Positions 46,432-54,725 of a DNA stretch of 64,000 bases are shown here, piece after piece (position 1 is the stretch's first letter; every line of letters starts with the position of its first letter). The notes under the pieces are model-generated. The model was not told where the DNA came from. It worked only from the letters and a program-made list of their open reading frames with translations, and did no database searches. The DNA is taken from positions 1,550,001-1,614,000 of the forward strand of contig CP012388.1 in assembly GCA_001708385.1 (NCBI GenBank). Direction: 5' to 3'. Origin of the DNA: Flavobacterium psychrophilum. GTDB lineage: Bacteria; Bacteroidota; Bacteroidia; Flavobacteriales; Flavobacteriaceae. The position numbers and the translations under genes were made by a program.

Positions 46432-47064
46432 TTACTGCCTGTAGTTTATTCCAAAACTTAAACTATGTGCTCCAAAGTCTGACTGTACATGCTTGCTAAA
46501 TTGTCCGTACGGCGTGTAGTTGTAACTCAGCTGAAAGCCTATGTTATCAATATTAAACCGCACACCCTGTCCCAAATGAAAAGTACTAAATGCTTTAAGG
46601 CTGCTGTTTTCCTGTGACGTGTTTGGCGCATAATTATCGCGGTAGCTAAACCATGCATAACCAAACGAAGATATCCAGTCGATGCTCTTTTTATAGCGTA
46701 TACTTTCTAATGCATACACTTTATTTAGCCTGACGCCTGCCATACCTGACACTCCGGTTGGCTTAACCTGATACACTGCACCTCTGTCTTCATAGTCAAA
46801 ATACTTTGCTGCAGATGGAACATATATCGAACCGCCAACATCTACCAAATCGCCATTTCGAAGCCGCGACCTAAACCACATTCCTACTTCTGGTGAAATA
46901 CTTATCTTGTCACCTAGCTTATCTAATGGCACTCTCATTCCTGCCTCAATAAGTACCCGTTCATAATATCGTATCTCATCTACATTTTTAAATTGTATCT
47001 CATTATTTTCCTGTGCATGAGCGACGAAGCAGCATAACAGTGCTAAAATTTTAAGTGTTTTCAT
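46432..47064 (-). CDS. Probable outer-membrane beta-barrel protein
   Basis: The 210-residue exported protein has a signal peptide (residues 1-17, ending VAHAQ) and alternating aromatic/hydrophobic strands typical of a small barrel (SISPEVGMWFRSRL, GVRFNIDNIGFQLSYNYTPYG), ending SLSFGINYRQ. No named family is evident. It starts 12 nt after the end of the LA_2272-type gene, so the two probably share an operon and location at the cell surface. Confidence 0.72.
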   Translation of the reverse strand: MKTLKILALLCCFVAHAQENNEIQFKNVDEIRYYERVLIEAGMRVPLDKLGDKISISPEVGMWFRSRLRNGDLVDVGGSIYVPSAAKYFDYEDRGAVYQVKPTGVSGMAGVRLNKVYALESIRYKKSIDWISSFGYAWFSYRDNYAPNTSQENSSLKAFSTFHLGQGVRFNIDNIGFQLSYNYTPYGQFSKHVQSDFGAHSLSFGINYRQ

Positions 47065-47076
47065 AAGTTATTGAAT

Positions 47077-47727
47077 TTACCAGTTAATAAATGGGAGTGA
47101 ACGTTTGTTATTTATGTTCCATAATCCTAGTTGTAGGCCTCTTGATCTTCTTGTTTTATTAAATATCCCAATCTGCATCCCCGCCATATCATCAGATTTA
47201 TTATAAATTCCCAACTGAAGCCCTTTAAATACATCTGCACTGTTAACCGGTGCAATCAATAGCCCTACCGCTCTGTCTGTAGAATTTGTAATGCCTGATA
47301 TGTGCAACCCGTTAAGATTTTTAGACATATTGTAAAGCGCAGTTACGGTAAGGCCGTTAGACGAGTAGGTAACACTGCAAGCCGAAATCCCGACCCCATT
47401 ATGGGCGACATTTCCTAAAAAACCGAATGTTGATATATGAAGTCCGTTTTGCCTTAATGTAATAGTATCATTCTTTAATTTCTCAGGATCTAGAAAACCT
47501 ATTGCCAGCACGATTATCGGATTGACTTCAAGATTAAACCCGTTAATCGTTGCCTGTTTGTCCTGATCTAACGCCTGCCCTAGACCGAAAGCCATTCCGT
47601 TTACCTTATTCACCTTTTTTGATAAAGGCGTAAGGCTAAAAATTTGCGAATGCAGACTATCCGTTTGTTGCTGCGAAAAACTTAACCCGGTTGTAAGCAG
47701 TATTACAATTAAAAGTGCTTTTTTCAT
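47077..47727 (-). CDS. LA_2272 family surface repeat-containing protein
   Basis: The 216-residue protein has a signal peptide (residues 1-18) and repeated glycine-rich units: GLHISTFGFLGN, GLTVTALYNMS, GLHISGITNST, GLQLGIYNKSDD, GMQIGIFNKTR and GLQLGLWNIN. This G-hydrophobic-x-hydrophobic repeat marks the LA_2272 family of surface repeat proteins, expected to form a beta-solenoid or barrel. The function is unknown. It is the first gene of a two-gene unit divergent from an HTH regulator. Confidence 0.82.
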   Translation of the reverse strand: MKKALLIVILLTTGLSFSQQQTDSLHSQIFSLTPLSKKVNKVNGMAFGLGQALDQDKQATINGFNLEVNPIIVLAIGFLDPEKLKNDTITLRQNGLHISTFGFLGNVAHNGVGISACSVTYSSNGLTVTALYNMSKNLNGLHISGITNSTDRAVGLLIAPVNSADVFKGLQLGIYNKSDDMAGMQIGIFNKTRRSRGLQLGLWNINNKRSLPFINW

Positions 47728-47751
47728 ATCTGTAAGGTTTTAAATTCAAAT

Positions 47752-47759
47752 CAAAGCTA
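47752..47759 (-). promoter_or_regulatory. -7 box of the surface-protein unit
   Basis: TAGCTTTG on the minus strand matches TAnnTTTG, 24 nt before ATG 47727. Confidence 0.5.
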
Positions 47760-47806
47760 TTGCGAAAACAACAATTTAATTTGCGGTTATGAATTAATAT
47801 AAACCA

Positions 47807-47814
47807 TACATTTG
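47807..47814 (+). promoter_or_regulatory. -7 box of the HTH regulator
   Basis: TACATTTG matches TAnnTTTG and ends 14 nt before ATG 47829. The GTG at 47814 overlaps it and is thus not the start. Confidence 0.5.
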
Positions 47815-47828
47815 TGAAAATCGCAAAT

Positions 47829-48791
47829 ATGAATAATCAGGATATTTTGCTGAAAGCCATCAGAAAGCATCTTGCAGTATCGGCTTCAATAATTGAAGAA
47901 ATAGCTGCTGTGCTAAGTATAAGCTATGATGCAGCGCACAGGCGTGTTTCACAGAAAAGTAAATTTTCTATTGATGAAACTATCGCGCTTTGCAGACATT
48001 ATTCGCTATCAATGGATTTGCTTTTTACTGACAGCACCAAAGTAATTGTAGAGAAAACTTCCGAGATCCATTCCCTCGCAGATATGGAGGCTTACTTTCG
48101 CCATTCGGCAGAGAACATCAGCAGTTTCTTAAATTATCCGGGAGCTAAGATGTACTATTCTGCCAAAGACATTCCGCTATTCTATACCATTGGCGGTACA
48201 CTACTATCTAAATTCAAGCTGTATGTATGGCTCAACTTACTTGCAGGCACTCAAAATCAGGATACATTCGAGAATTTTACTGTAGATCAATCACTACTTG
48301 AACACAGTCAGAAACTGAAAAACGTTTACCAGAATGTAGAGGTTAACGAAATATGGAATGATACCACTATAAACAGCAGCCTGCAACAGATATATTACTT
48401 TTTCCAGTCGGGTTTACTATCACTTGCAAATGCCCGTTTGTTATGTGCCGATCTAAAAACCATTCTGAAATCGGTAGAAGACAGGTGTTGTAACGAAGGC
48501 TCCCGTTTTAACCTGTATTATAATGAATTATTGATACTCAATAATAACGTATTGCTATCGGCTCCGGAAAAACAATCCCTGTTTGTGCCTTACACCATGC
48601 TGGGGTATTTTATAACCGGAGATGCCGCTACCTGCAACAATACGCTCGACTTTTTTAAGCGTCAGATAAAAAGTTCCAAATCGCTTAACCAGTCGGGTAC
48701 ACGCGACAGAAAGTTATTTTTTAACCGCGCTTTGCAAAAAATAGATTTTTACCTTCAGAAAATAGAAAACGAAATAGACCTTGGGTTTTAA
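47829..48791 (+). CDS. Helix-turn-helix transcriptional regulator (BetR-like HTH)
   Basis: The 320-residue protein begins with an HTH (ASIIEEIAAVLSISYDAAHRRVSQKSKFSIDETIALCRHY, about residues 15-55 in parts) followed by a long alpha-helical domain with no enzyme motif. Proteins of this form are common in Flavobacteria and their ligands are unknown. The divergent surface-protein unit (82 nt between promoters' genes) is the likely target. Confidence 0.8.
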   Translation: MNNQDILLKAIRKHLAVSASIIEEIAAVLSISYDAAHRRVSQKSKFSIDETIALCRHYSLSMDLLFTDSTKVIVEKTSEIHSLADMEAYFRHSAENISSFLNYPGAKMYYSAKDIPLFYTIGGTLLSKFKLYVWLNLLAGTQNQDTFENFTVDQSLLEHSQKLKNVYQNVEVNEIWNDTTINSSLQQIYYFFQSGLLSLANARLLCADLKTILKSVEDRCCNEGSRFNLYYNELLILNNNVLLSAPEKQSLFVPYTMLGYFITGDAATCNNTLDFFKRQIKSSKSLNQSGTRDRKLFFNRALQKIDFYLQKIENEIDLGF

Positions 48792-48830
48792 AATTAATTC
48801 CGAAATTAGAATCGCGAAACCAACACTACT

Positions 48831-50357
48831 ATGGCAGACACAACTCACTTTTTAGAAACCATTACAAACGGTTACCAGGCAAAAGGCGCTACAATCACCT
48901 TAGGTACCGCAATGCTTAACGGCAAGCCGGTACAGGACGCTTTTATAAAGATTCCGCTTAAAACCCTTAATCGTCACGGACTTATTGCCGGAGCAACGGG
49001 TACAGGAAAAACCAAAACACTTCAGGTGCTTGCCGAACAACTTTCTGAAAATGGTGTGCCTGTTTTAATGATGGACATAAAAGGTGATCTAAGTGGTATT
49101 GCGAAAGCAGCACAGGAACAACCCTTTATAACTGAAAGGCATGCTAAGATAGGCTTACCATATGAAGCCAAAGCGTTTCCTGTAGAGTTGATGTCGCTAT
49201 CACAACAGGATGGTGTGAGGCTAAGATCTACCGTGTCGGAATTTGGCCCGGTATTGTTTTCAAGGGTATTGGGGCTTAACGACACACAGACGGGAGTGGT
49301 AAATGTAATTTTTAAATACTGCGACGACCACAATATGCCATTGCTGGATTTAAAAGACATTAAAAAAGTACTGCAATATATCACTGACGAAGGCAAAACT
49401 GAAATTGAAAAAGAATACGGCAGGATATCTACATCGTCAACAGGTTCTATACTTCGCAAGATCATTGAGCTGGAACAACAGGATGCCGATCTGTTTTTTG
49501 GAGAATTGTCTTTTGACATTAACGACCTGATGCGTATAGATGAGCAGGGACGGGGCTACATTAATATTATACGTTTAACAGATATTCAGGACAAGCCAAA
49601 GCTGTTCTCAACTTTTATGCTTTCGCTTTTAGCCGAGATATACAATACTATGCCCGAGAAAGGCGATGCCGATCAGCCGGAGCTTGTAATTTTTATAGAT
49701 GAGGCACACCTTATATTTGACGAGGCTACCAAAACACTTTTAGACCAGATTGAATCTATCGTAAAACTGATACGCTCTAAAGGTGTGGGCATTTTCTTTG
49801 TAACCCAAAACCCTACCGATGTGCCCAACGGAGTATTAAGCCAATTAGGGTTAAAAATTCAGCATGCCCTGCGTGCCTTTACCGCAACCGACAGAAAAGC
49901 CATTAAGCTTACCGCTGAAAATTATCCTATTTCTGAATTCTACAAGACGGACGAGATCATTACACAATTAGGTACAGGCGAAGCTCTTGTTACAGCGCTG
50001 AGTGAAAAGGGCAATCCCACCCCTCTCGCAGCTACTATGCTCCGCGCACCAATGAGCCGAATGGACATTCTGACTTCTGATGAAATCACACAGCTTAACG
50101 CCTCTTCTAGACTGGTTAAAAAATACAGCGCGGTAACTGACCGTGAAAGTGCGTATGAGATGCTCTGCAAAAAAATTGAAGCAGCCGAAGTCCAAGAAGC
50201 AGAGGCACAACAGCAGAAAGCTGAAGAGAGATCGGCAAAAACAGCATCAAAATCTTCATCTACCGGAAGCACCATAGAAAAACAGATCATCAAAACAGTA
50301 ACCAGTGCTACTTTTATAAGAGGTGTGTTTGGTGTGTTGAATAAAATGTTTAAATAA
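48831..50357 (+). CDS. HerA-like helicase domain protein (DUF853)
   Basis: The 508-residue ATPase has Walker A GATGTGKTKTLQVLAE (Lys60), Walker B LVIFIDEAHLIF and a late ATDRKAIKLTAENYP segment, the usual layout of DUF853 proteins, a HerA/FtsK-like group. A disordered Gln/Glu/Ser stretch (about 445-485) precedes the C-terminal helix. There is no NurA partner nearby, so a DNA end-resection role is not supported. The role is unknown. It starts 39 nt after the regulator gene. Confidence 0.9.
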   Translation: MADTTHFLETITNGYQAKGATITLGTAMLNGKPVQDAFIKIPLKTLNRHGLIAGATGTGKTKTLQVLAEQLSENGVPVLMMDIKGDLSGIAKAAQEQPFITERHAKIGLPYEAKAFPVELMSLSQQDGVRLRSTVSEFGPVLFSRVLGLNDTQTGVVNVIFKYCDDHNMPLLDLKDIKKVLQYITDEGKTEIEKEYGRISTSSTGSILRKIIELEQQDADLFFGELSFDINDLMRIDEQGRGYINIIRLTDIQDKPKLFSTFMLSLLAEIYNTMPEKGDADQPELVIFIDEAHLIFDEATKTLLDQIESIVKLIRSKGVGIFFVTQNPTDVPNGVLSQLGLKIQHALRAFTATDRKAIKLTAENYPISEFYKTDEIITQLGTGEALVTALSEKGNPTPLAATMLRAPMSRMDILTSDEITQLNASSRLVKKYSAVTDRESAYEMLCKKIEAAEVQEAEAQQQKAEERSAKTASKSSSTGSTIEKQIIKTVTSATFIRGVFGVLNKMFK

Positions 50358-50367
50358 TATTTTTTGT

Positions 50368-51093
50368 ATGCTAAGAGAATATATCATCGCAGTATCCTTC
50401 ATGGTTTGCTTATCGATTACTGCCTGTACTAAAAAAAGTACTTCTGAAAAAAACATAGCAGCCGCTGCTCCCACTATACCATCTGTAAGCGGTAAAGAAT
50501 TTGTAACAAATCTTGAAAAGCTTGGCTACTTTAAATATGCCGAGCCTAAAGATCTTGACTCTTTAAAGGCTACTATGATAAGGCTCTACGATCCAACAAA
50601 TGAACTTGTTACTATTTGGGATGATGAAACTTCTTTACCAAAAGATTACAGGCTGTACTGGTGCGACAGTGAAGCCCTTTTTGAAGCCGGGGGATTCAGA
50701 GAAATGCTTGCCAGACTACAACCGACCTTCGATAGAATTGGCTTAAAAATAAATGTTACCAGCCATATTGAGGAATGGGATGCTAAAAATAACTGGCTTA
50801 ATCACTCTGTTACTATTAATGGAACTAACTATACCATATTTAAAAAGTTTACAGGTATAGGCTGGGGCGAAGCAGCGCAGACATTTGCAGATATTCTTAA
50901 CAATGAACTGAAACTGCAAAACAAAGAAGACCGTATCTACCTGATACATGGCGGTAACGACGGAAGAATCATCTTTTTAAACCCCGCACAATTTAAATAC
51001 ATAGACAGCGTTTACAACAATAAAGAATGGAAACCTTTAGAGGTAAAAGAATGGTGCAGGGAGATGAATGTAACGCCTATAAATGTTAAATAA
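50368..51093 (+). CDS. Lipoprotein of unknown function
   Basis: The 241-residue product has a lipoprotein signal (AVSFMVCLSITACTKK, Cys20). I recognise no named family. The mature part has KLGYFKYAEPKDLDSLK, WCDSEALFEAGG and NGTNYTIFKKFTGIGWGEAAQTFADILN, which read as a compact alpha/beta domain. It begins 10 nt after the HerA-like gene, suggesting co-transcription, and ends before rpoD. Confidence 0.65.
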   Translation: MLREYIIAVSFMVCLSITACTKKSTSEKNIAAAAPTIPSVSGKEFVTNLEKLGYFKYAEPKDLDSLKATMIRLYDPTNELVTIWDDETSLPKDYRLYWCDSEALFEAGGFREMLARLQPTFDRIGLKINVTSHIEEWDAKNNWLNHSVTINGTNYTIFKKFTGIGWGEAAQTFADILNNELKLQNKEDRIYLIHGGNDGRIIFLNPAQFKYIDSVYNNKEWKPLEVKEWCREMNVTPINVK

Positions 51094-51175
51094 ATATTTT
51101 TTTTACTCCCCGTGTAACTTTTTGCCTGCTTGTTACGTATAACTAATACATTTCATATAACTCAGGAATCTTTAC

Positions 51176-52039
51176 ATGAGACAATTAAAAATTACCAAGC
51201 AGGTAACCAACAGGGAAACTGCTTCATTAGACAAGTACCTTCAGGAGATTGGAAAAGTGGATTTGATCACAGCGGATGAGGAGGTAGAGTTAGCACAACG
51301 AATAAAAGCCGGAGACCAGAGAGCACTAGAGAAATTGACAAAAGCCAATTTACGTTTCGTGGTATCGGTAGCAAAACAATATCAAAACCAGGGATTAACA
51401 CTTCCCGATCTTATCAACGAAGGAAACTTAGGTCTTATTAAAGCTGCACAGCGTTTCGATGAAACACGTGGTTTTAAATTTATTTCATACGCAGTGTGGT
51501 GGATCCGTCAGTCTATACTTCAAGCACTTGCAGAACAGTCGCGTATTGTTCGTTTACCGCTTAACAAGATTGGATCTATCAATAAGATCAATAAAATGTA
51601 TGCTCTTTTAGAGCAGAGCAATGAGCGTGCTCCTTCGGCAGAAGAAATCGCTAAAGAACTTGACATGACTGTAAACGATGTTAAGGAGAGTATGAAAAAC
51701 TCAGGCCGCCACCTTTCAATGGATGCGCCGCTTGTAGAAGGTGAAGACTCTAACCTTTATGACGTATTACGTTCTGGTGAGTCTCCAAACCCTGACCGTG
51801 AGCTTATTCATGAGTCGCTTCGTACAGAAATTGAGCGTGCTCTTGAAACATTAACGCCCCGTGAGGCAGATGTTGTCAGGCTTTATTTTGGTTTAGGTGA
51901 TCAGCACCCAATGACTCTTGAAGAAATTGGAGAAACTTTTGACCTTACACGTGAGCGTGTTAGACAGATTAAAGAAAAGGCTATCAGGAGATTAAAACAC
52001 ACATCTCGCAGCAAGATCCTTAAAACTTACTTAGGATAA
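51176..52039 (+). CDS. rpoD: Primary RNA polymerase sigma factor
   Basis: The 287-residue protein is the short Bacteroidota sigma-A: it lacks region 1.1 and begins with region 1.2 ([32 protein letters not shown]). Regions 2 ([22 protein letters not shown]), 3 and 4 ([28 protein letters not shown]) follow. It directs transcription at -33 TTTG / -7 TAnnTTTG promoters such as those marked in this window. It is followed by an unusually structured 3' region (52062-52213). Confidence 0.98.
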   Translation: MRQLKITKQVTNRETASLDKYLQEIGKVDLITADEEVELAQRIKAGDQRALEKLTKANLRFVVSVAKQYQNQGLTLPDLINEGNLGLIKAAQRFDETRGFKFISYAVWWIRQSILQALAEQSRIVRLPLNKIGSINKINKMYALLEQSNERAPSAEEIAKELDMTVNDVKESMKNSGRHLSMDAPLVEGEDSNLYDVLRSGESPNPDRELIHESLRTEIERALETLTPREADVVRLYFGLGDQHPMTLEEIGETFDLTRERVRQIKEKAIRRLKHTSRSKILKTYLG

Positions 52040-52061
52040 GTACCGTAAATACAAAAAACGA

Positions 52062-52107
52062 CTGCCGAAATTTCATATTTTAAATAAAAATTGTATTTTG
52101 GCAGTCT
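52062..52107 (+). other. Hairpin just downstream of rpoD
   Basis: GACTGCC and GGCAGTC are 7-nt perfect arms with inner AAAT/ATTT support and a large A/T-rich loop; no T-run follows. It is the first of three consecutive hairpins after rpoD. Confidence 0.45.
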
Positions 52108-52146
52108 GATTTTGTACGAACACCTCTAAAAATATTTAAAATTACA

Positions 52147-52172
52147 AACAGTTCAATAACTGTTCGTTTTTT
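52147..52172 (+). terminator. Second hairpin after rpoD, terminator-like
   Basis: AACAGTT (52147-52153) pairs with AACTGTT (52158-52164) around a CAAT loop, followed by CG and six T. Confidence 0.6.
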
Positions 52173-52184
52173 GATTGATGATTG

Positions 52185-52214
52185 AACTCCGGCTGATTAC
52201 CGGAGTTTTTTTTG
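52185..52214 (+). terminator. Third hairpin after rpoD, strong terminator
   Basis: AACTCCGG (52185-52192) pairs with CCGGAGTT (52200-52207) and is followed by a T-run. Confidence 0.9.
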
Positions 52215-52412
52215 GTCTAAACCTTCCGTGTTACTAAGTCTCAAATTAATTAAATACGGAAAATCTTACAGTGAAAACGTAATAGTCCTTCACTAAATTG
52301 TGTATCATGGCAACTTTTTTCATAATACCTGCTATTTTTTCACCCATCTATTTTATTCACAGGCAAATTGGCAACATTTTATCCTAAAATAGACTGATAC
52401 CCTCAATCCTAA
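52215..52412. other. Spacer between rpoD terminators and the rpe promoter
   Basis: No convincing ORF, tRNA or strong fold is visible in this AT-rich stretch. It ends in a low-complexity repeat that supplies the rpe -33 box. Confidence 0.5.
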
Positions 52413-52446
52413 AACTTTATGACTTTGCGACTTTGCAGCTTTATGA
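52413..52446 (+). repeat. Degenerate repeat, unit about ACTTTGCG
   Basis: ACTTTATG, ACTTTGCG, ACTTTGCAG and CTTTATGAG follow one another as 8-9-nt units. The TTTG of the third unit lies exactly at the -33 position of rpe. Confidence 0.7.
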
Positions 52447-52462
52447 GTTAAAGTTATCTTTG
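52432..52462 (+). promoter_or_regulatory. Promoter of rpe
   Basis: TTTG (52432-52435) and TATCTTTG (52455-52462) are exactly 19 nt apart, a full match to the Bacteroidota -33/-7 consensus. The box ends 19 nt before ATG 52482. Confidence 0.75.
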
Positions 52463-52481
52463 CGTAAACATACAAACTACG

Positions 52482-53144
52482 ATGAAAAATACACTTATAG
52501 CACCTTCAGTGCTTTCGGCAGATTTTGCCAACCTGCAGCGCGATATCGAAATGATTAACAACAGTGAGGCAGACTGGTTTCACATTGACATTATGGATGG
52601 TGTATTTGTACCCAACATTTCTTTTGGAATGCCGGTACTTGAAGCTATAACGCGCCATGCTAAAAAAACGATCGACGTTCACCTTATGATCGTAAATCCG
52701 GATCAGTATATTAAAACATTTGCACAGCTTGGTGCTACCAACCTTACGGTACATATAGAGGCTTGCACTCACCTGCACCGCACACTTCAGGCTATAAAAG
52801 CAGAAGGTATGAAAGCCGGTATTGCTGTTAACCCTCATACTAACGTATCGCTTCTTGAAGACGTAATTAAAGATGTTGATGTTGTTTGCCTTATGAGCGT
52901 TAATCCAGGCTTCGGCGGACAGTCTTTCATTGAAAGAACATACGACAAAGTAAAACAGCTTAAAGAAATAATTACACGCAACGGTGCTTCTACCCTTATC
53001 GAGATAGACGGTGGTGTTAGCGATAAAAATGCTAAACAGTTAGTAGAAGCAGGTGCAGATGTACTTGTAGCAGGAAATTATGTTTTCAGGGCTGAAGATC
53101 CTGTAGCAACCATTGCAAGCCTTAAAAAGCTTACTTCTTTCTAA
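52482..53144 (+). CDS. rpe: Ribulose-phosphate 3-epimerase
   Basis: The 220-residue TIM-barrel enzyme interconverts ribulose 5-phosphate and xylulose 5-phosphate in the pentose phosphate pathway. Signatures: APSVLSADFANLQRDI, DWFHIDIMDGVFVPNISFG, VHLMIVNP, VNPGFGGQSFI and IEIDGGVSDKNA, which hold the metal-binding His/Asp and phosphate loops. It is monocistronic by layout with a good promoter. Confidence 0.98.
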   Translation: MKNTLIAPSVLSADFANLQRDIEMINNSEADWFHIDIMDGVFVPNISFGMPVLEAITRHAKKTIDVHLMIVNPDQYIKTFAQLGATNLTVHIEACTHLHRTLQAIKAEGMKAGIAVNPHTNVSLLEDVIKDVDVVCLMSVNPGFGGQSFIERTYDKVKQLKEIITRNGASTLIEIDGGVSDKNAKQLVEAGADVLVAGNYVFRAEDPVATIASLKKLTSF

Positions 53145-53200
53145 GAATACCCTACCCAAATAAACATCCAAAAATCGGCCTTCGGGTCAAACATCTATTC

Positions 53201-54646
53201 ATGAAAAAAATTCCATTATTAATCCTTTTGGTTTCGGGCAGTATGCTTTGGGGCCAAAAAAAGAAACCTTTTGCTACAGATAGCAAAAAGGTGACAGTGT
53301 ACACCACTGCCGAAAAAACCAATCAGAGGCTTGCGCCTGCTGCAGGAACACTTTCGTTCACAGAACTTAAACAGCCTCTGGAAACGCAAATTTCTGTATT
53401 TGTAGACCCTAACAAAACCTTTCAGACGGTTATGGGTATTGGTGGTGCTATTACAGATGCTTCTGCCGAAACTTTTGGTAAAATCCCAAAAGACAAGCAG
53501 AAAGAAATACTTGATGCTTACTATGATGTAAACAAAGGTATTGGTTACACCCTGGCAAGAACAACTATTCATAGCAGCGATTTTTCAAGCGGAAGCTATA
53601 CGTACATTACCGAAGGCGACAAAGAACTTAAGTCATTCAATGTTTCGCACGACCAACAGTATCGTATACCTATGATCAAGCAGGCAATTGCCGCTGCGGG
53701 AGGTAAACTAACGTTATACGCGTCGCCATGGAGCCCACCGGCTTTCATGAAAGACAATAATAACATGCTTAAAGGCGGTAAACTTAAACCTGAGTTTTTC
53801 CAGACATGGGCTACATATTATACTAAGTTCATTAAGGCGTATGAGAAAGAAGGAATCCCGGTTTGGGGTATCTCTATCCAAAACGAGCCAATGGCTACAC
53901 AAACCTGGGAGTCTTGTATTTTTACAGGCGAAGAAGAGCGTGATTTCCTTAAAAACTTCCTTGGACCAACAATGAAAAAAGAAGGCCTTGGCAGCAAAAA
54001 GATCATTGCATGGGATCATAATCGTGATATGCTCTACCAAAGGGCAAGCACAGTACTTAACGATCCTAAGGCAGCTAAATACCTTTGGGGCATTGGTTAC
54101 CACTGGTACGAGAACTGGAGCGGCGGCGAGCAGATGTTCGACAACCTTAAACTGGTTCACGAAGCATATCCTGAAACCAACCTGATCTTTACAGAAGGTT
54201 GTAAAGAGAAGTTTGATATTACCAAGATCAACGACTGGAAGCTGGGTGAGCTTTACGGTACAAACCTTATCAATGACTTTAATAACGGTATCGTTGCATG
54301 GACAGACTGGAACATACTTCTTGACGAAAATGGTGGACCAAACCATGTTAAGAACTTTTGTTTTGCACCTATCCATGCTAATGTAAAAACCGGAGAGATC
54401 ATGTACACCAGCGAATACTGGTACATAGGCCACTTCTCTAAATTTGTACGCCCTGGTGCTAAGCGTATTGCTTGTTCTCCAAGCAGAAGCGCAATAAGTG
54501 CAACAGGTTTTATCAATACAGATGGTAAAGTTGCAGTTATCGTAATGAACAAAGGCGAGGAGAAACTTAACTACAACCTTTGGATTGAAGGTAAAGCTGT
54601 AGAAGTAGAAAGCCTTCCGCATTCTATACAGACTTTGGTGTTTTAA
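53201..54646 (+). CDS. Glycoside hydrolase family 30
   Basis: The 481-residue protein has a signal peptide (residues 1-18, ending MLWGQ) and a GH30 (beta/alpha)8 fold: MGIGGAITDASAETFGKI, ASPWSPPAFMK, and the acid/base in SIQNEPMA (Glu229) with the nucleophile in IFTEGCKE (Glu332). It probably cleaves beta-glucosyl or related bonds (glucosylceramidase-type subgroup). It is exported and followed by a terminator. The large antisense frame inside it is a shadow. Confidence 0.93.
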   Translation: MKKIPLLILLVSGSMLWGQKKKPFATDSKKVTVYTTAEKTNQRLAPAAGTLSFTELKQPLETQISVFVDPNKTFQTVMGIGGAITDASAETFGKIPKDKQKEILDAYYDVNKGIGYTLARTTIHSSDFSSGSYTYITEGDKELKSFNVSHDQQYRIPMIKQAIAAAGGKLTLYASPWSPPAFMKDNNNMLKGGKLKPEFFQTWATYYTKFIKAYEKEGIPVWGISIQNEPMATQTWESCIFTGEEERDFLKNFLGPTMKKEGLGSKKIIAWDHNRDMLYQRASTVLNDPKAAKYLWGIGYHWYENWSGGEQMFDNLKLVHEAYPETNLIFTEGCKEKFDITKINDWKLGELYGTNLINDFNNGIVAWTDWNILLDENGGPNHVKNFCFAPIHANVKTGEIMYTSEYWYIGHFSKFVRPGAKRIACSPSRSAISATGFINTDGKVAVIVMNKGEEKLNYNLWIEGKAVEVESLPHSIQTLVF

Positions 54647-54665
54647 TACTGAATCGCATTATAGC

Positions 54666-54699
54666 AAAAAACCTCCGGTACTGCCGGAGGTTTTTTTTA
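54666..54699. terminator. Bidirectional terminator
   Basis: ACCTCCGG (54671-54678) pairs with CCGGAGGT (54684-54691), with A- and T-runs on both sides, between the GH30 gene and the efflux operon. Confidence 0.9.
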
Positions 54700-54725
54700 T
54701 TGTATGATTTTCTAAATCTTGAAGA

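Noticed and set aside
48831-50357. HerA-NurA anti-phage or DNA repair pair
   Set aside because: The neighbour is a lipoprotein and no nuclease gene is adjacent; DUF853 proteins are usually solitary.
53714-54622. Antisense ORF of about 300 codons inside the GH30 gene
   Set aside because: It is the reverse-frame shadow of a clear GH30 gene, with Cys/Val-rich nonsense composition and no motif.
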